A stretch of DNA of 64,000 bases from Actinosynnema sp. ALI-1.44 (GTDB lineage: Bacteria; Actinomycetota; Actinomycetes; Mycobacteriales; Pseudonocardiaceae), in the NCBI RefSeq assembly GCF_001984155.1, contig NZ_MTQO01000048.1:62001-126000 (forward strand). Reading direction: 5' to 3'. The translations under genes and the position numbers were made by a program. Shown here piece by piece: positions 62,930-64,000 of this stretch (position 1 is its first letter; the number at the start of each line of letters is the position of its first letter). The notes under the pieces are model-generated. The model ran no database searches. It saw only the letters and a list, made by a program, of their open reading frames with translations, and was not told the DNA's origin.

Positions 62930-64000
62930 CAGAACAGGAAATACCGTTGTGCCAACGGCAGCCGGTCGACCGGGCGCGGTTCGATCAGCTCGCCGTCCAC
63001 GTGCACGGCGAAGCTGTCCGCGTCGACGCGGACGTCCGGCATCGCGTCGTTGAGCAGCATGTCGGCCTTGGTCACCTCGCGAGTACTGGTCACCGCGACG
63101 AGTTCCCTGTCGAGCCGGAACACATCGGCCACGTCCGTGTCCAGCGCCTCCTGTGCGACGAAGTGCAGCCCGCTGTCGATCGCGACCGACGGCGCAGCAC
63201 CGAACATCGGCCTCGCGTACACCGGTTGTGGCGTCGGGATGGACGCGTTGGCGTCGCCCATCGCCGCCCACGCCGTGAACCCGGCCTTCAGCACGACGTG
63301 CGGCCGGACGCCGAAGAACTTCGGTTCCCACAGCACGAGATCGGCGAGCTTGCCGACCTCGACCGAACCGACCCACCTGTCGATGCCGTGCGCGATCGCC
63401 GGGTTGATCGTGTATTTGGCGACATATCGACGCGCCCGCGTGTTGTCGGCGGCCGTGTCACCGGGCAGCGCACCGCGCCGGTCCTTCATCACGTGCGCGG
63501 TCTGCCACGTCCGGATGATCACCTCGCCGATCCGGCCCATCGCCTGCGAGTCGGAGCTGATCATCGAGATCGCACCGAGGTCGTGCAGCACGTCCTCGGC
63601 CGCGATCGTGCTCGGCCGGATCCGCGACTCGGCGAACGCGAGGTCCTCGGGCACGGACGGGTTCAGGTGGTGGCACACCATGAGCATGTCCAGGTGCTCT
63701 TCGAGCGTGTTCGCGGTGTGCGGGCGCGTCGGGTTCGTCGACGACGGCAGCACGTTCGCCTCGGACACCACGCGGATGATGTCCGGCGCGTGCCCACCGC
63801 CCGCGCCTTCCGTGTGGTACGCGTTGATCGACCTGCCACCAATCGCGTCCAAAGTAGACTCAACAATCCCCGCTTCGTTCAGCGTGTCCGTGTGGATCGC
63901 GACCTGCACGCCGGATTCGTCGGCGACGGTCAGGCACGCGTCGATCGCGGCGGGCGTCGAACCCCAGTCCTCGTGCAGCTTGAACCCACCCGCGCCCGCG
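62929..64000 (-). CDS. ureC: Urease alpha subunit UreC (N-terminus outside the window)
   Basis: The frame is open to the right edge, so about 357 C-terminal residues are visible. Nickel-ligand and catalytic residues: the carbamylated Lys in [10 protein letters not shown] at the window edge, His in [16 protein letters not shown], catalytic His in VCHHLNP, and Asp in SSDSQAMGR. Hydrolyses urea to ammonia and carbon dioxide. Order ureC-F-G-D follows the actinobacterial layout; ureA and ureB presumably lie to the right. Confidence 0.96.
   Translation of the reverse strand, partial: AGAGGFKLHEDWGSTPAAIDACLTVADESGVQVAIHTDTLNEAGIVESTLDAIGGRSINAYHTEGAGGGHAPDIIRVVSEANVLPSSTNPTRPHTANTLEEHLDMLMVCHHLNPSVPEDLAFAESRIRPSTIAAEDVLHDLGAISMISSDSQAMGRIGEVIIRTWQTAHVMKDRRGALPGDTAADNTRARRYVAKYTINPAIAHGIDRWVGSVEVGKLADLVLWEPKFFGVRPHVVLKAGFTAWAAMGDANASIPTPQPVYARPMFGAAPSVAIDSGLHFVAQEALDTDVADVFRLDRELVAVTSTREVTKADMLLNDAMPDVRVDADSFAVHVDGELIEPRPVDRLPLAQRYFLF

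Overview
The window looks like chromosomal DNA of a high-GC actinobacterium, probably a member of the Pseudonocardiaceae or a near relative. The grounds are very high GC, many GTG and TTG starts, several genes with a -10 hexamer directly before the start codon (leaderless mRNAs), an actinobacterial integration host factor, a mycothiol-type DinB/TIGR03086 protein, and DUF3558-like and DUF4232 lipoproteins. No rRNA, tRNA, CRISPR array, prophage or intact insertion sequence was found. The genus is not resolved.

Layout. 1-243 is the tail of a DUF998-like membrane protein. 188-8614 is one tightly coupled leftward operon: a dipeptide-type ABC importer (binding protein, two permeases, two ATPases), an aldehyde dehydrogenase, a short-chain dehydrogenase and an amidase. 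A divergent GntR regulator faces it across a perfect 13-bp operator-like palindrome. 9410-12499 is an ABC-2 exporter with a DesK/LuxR-type two-component system. 12569-17576 holds an SDR, a secreted SGNH hydrolase, an asparaginase and a long-chain acyl-CoA synthetase. 17797-19470 is a membrane-anchored vWA protein, followed by a 0.66-kb palindromic repeat element (E1). 20266-25987 holds small membrane and DinB-like proteins, a MocR regulator, a lipoprotein, PhzF plus isochorismate synthase, and integration host factor. 26412-33494 has an acyl-CoA synthetase, a C39-like peptidase with a candidate 19-residue ORF behind it, PadR, a Tat-exported phosphoesterase, and an NmrA/HxlR divergent pair. 33491-38058 has a tandem GGCT-fold protein, lipoproteins and an AGPS-like FAD oxidase. 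38075-42323 has TetR, GlpD and a NatAB-type exporter. 42327-52633 has photolyase, citrate synthase, PfkB kinase, acyl-CoA dehydrogenase, amidohydrolase, a GH95-like enzyme, MarR and an esterase. 52656-53060 is a second, diverged repeat element (E2). 53139-53947 is a HicA-like/Phd-HicB toxin-antitoxin pair. The rest holds an epimerase, a secreted serine protease, TetR with a metallo-beta-lactamase-fold hydrolase, amino-acid and MFS transporters, PdxH, and the urease genes ureC (partial), F, G and D running leftward off the right edge.

How the genes work together. The clearest units are the import/catabolism operon under its GntR regulator, the glycerol-3-phosphate/AGPS-like pair around a TetR gene, the ABC-2 exporter with its own sensor, the isochorismate synthase-PhzF pair, and the urease operon with nickel-insertion accessory genes but no ureE between ureC and ureD. 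Most of the remainder is ordinary metabolism.

Most unusual content: E1 and E2, two members of one intergenic palindromic repeat family; a 44-bp hairpin repeat present in both orientations, one copy of which supplies the stop codon and C-terminus of glpD; a 19-codon ORF with a strong ribosome-binding site and its own terminator behind a C39-like peptidase; and the toxin-antitoxin leader, which has three 9-bp repeats and a hairpin covering the ribosome-binding site. Start sites, operators and terminators were read by eye and not computed.
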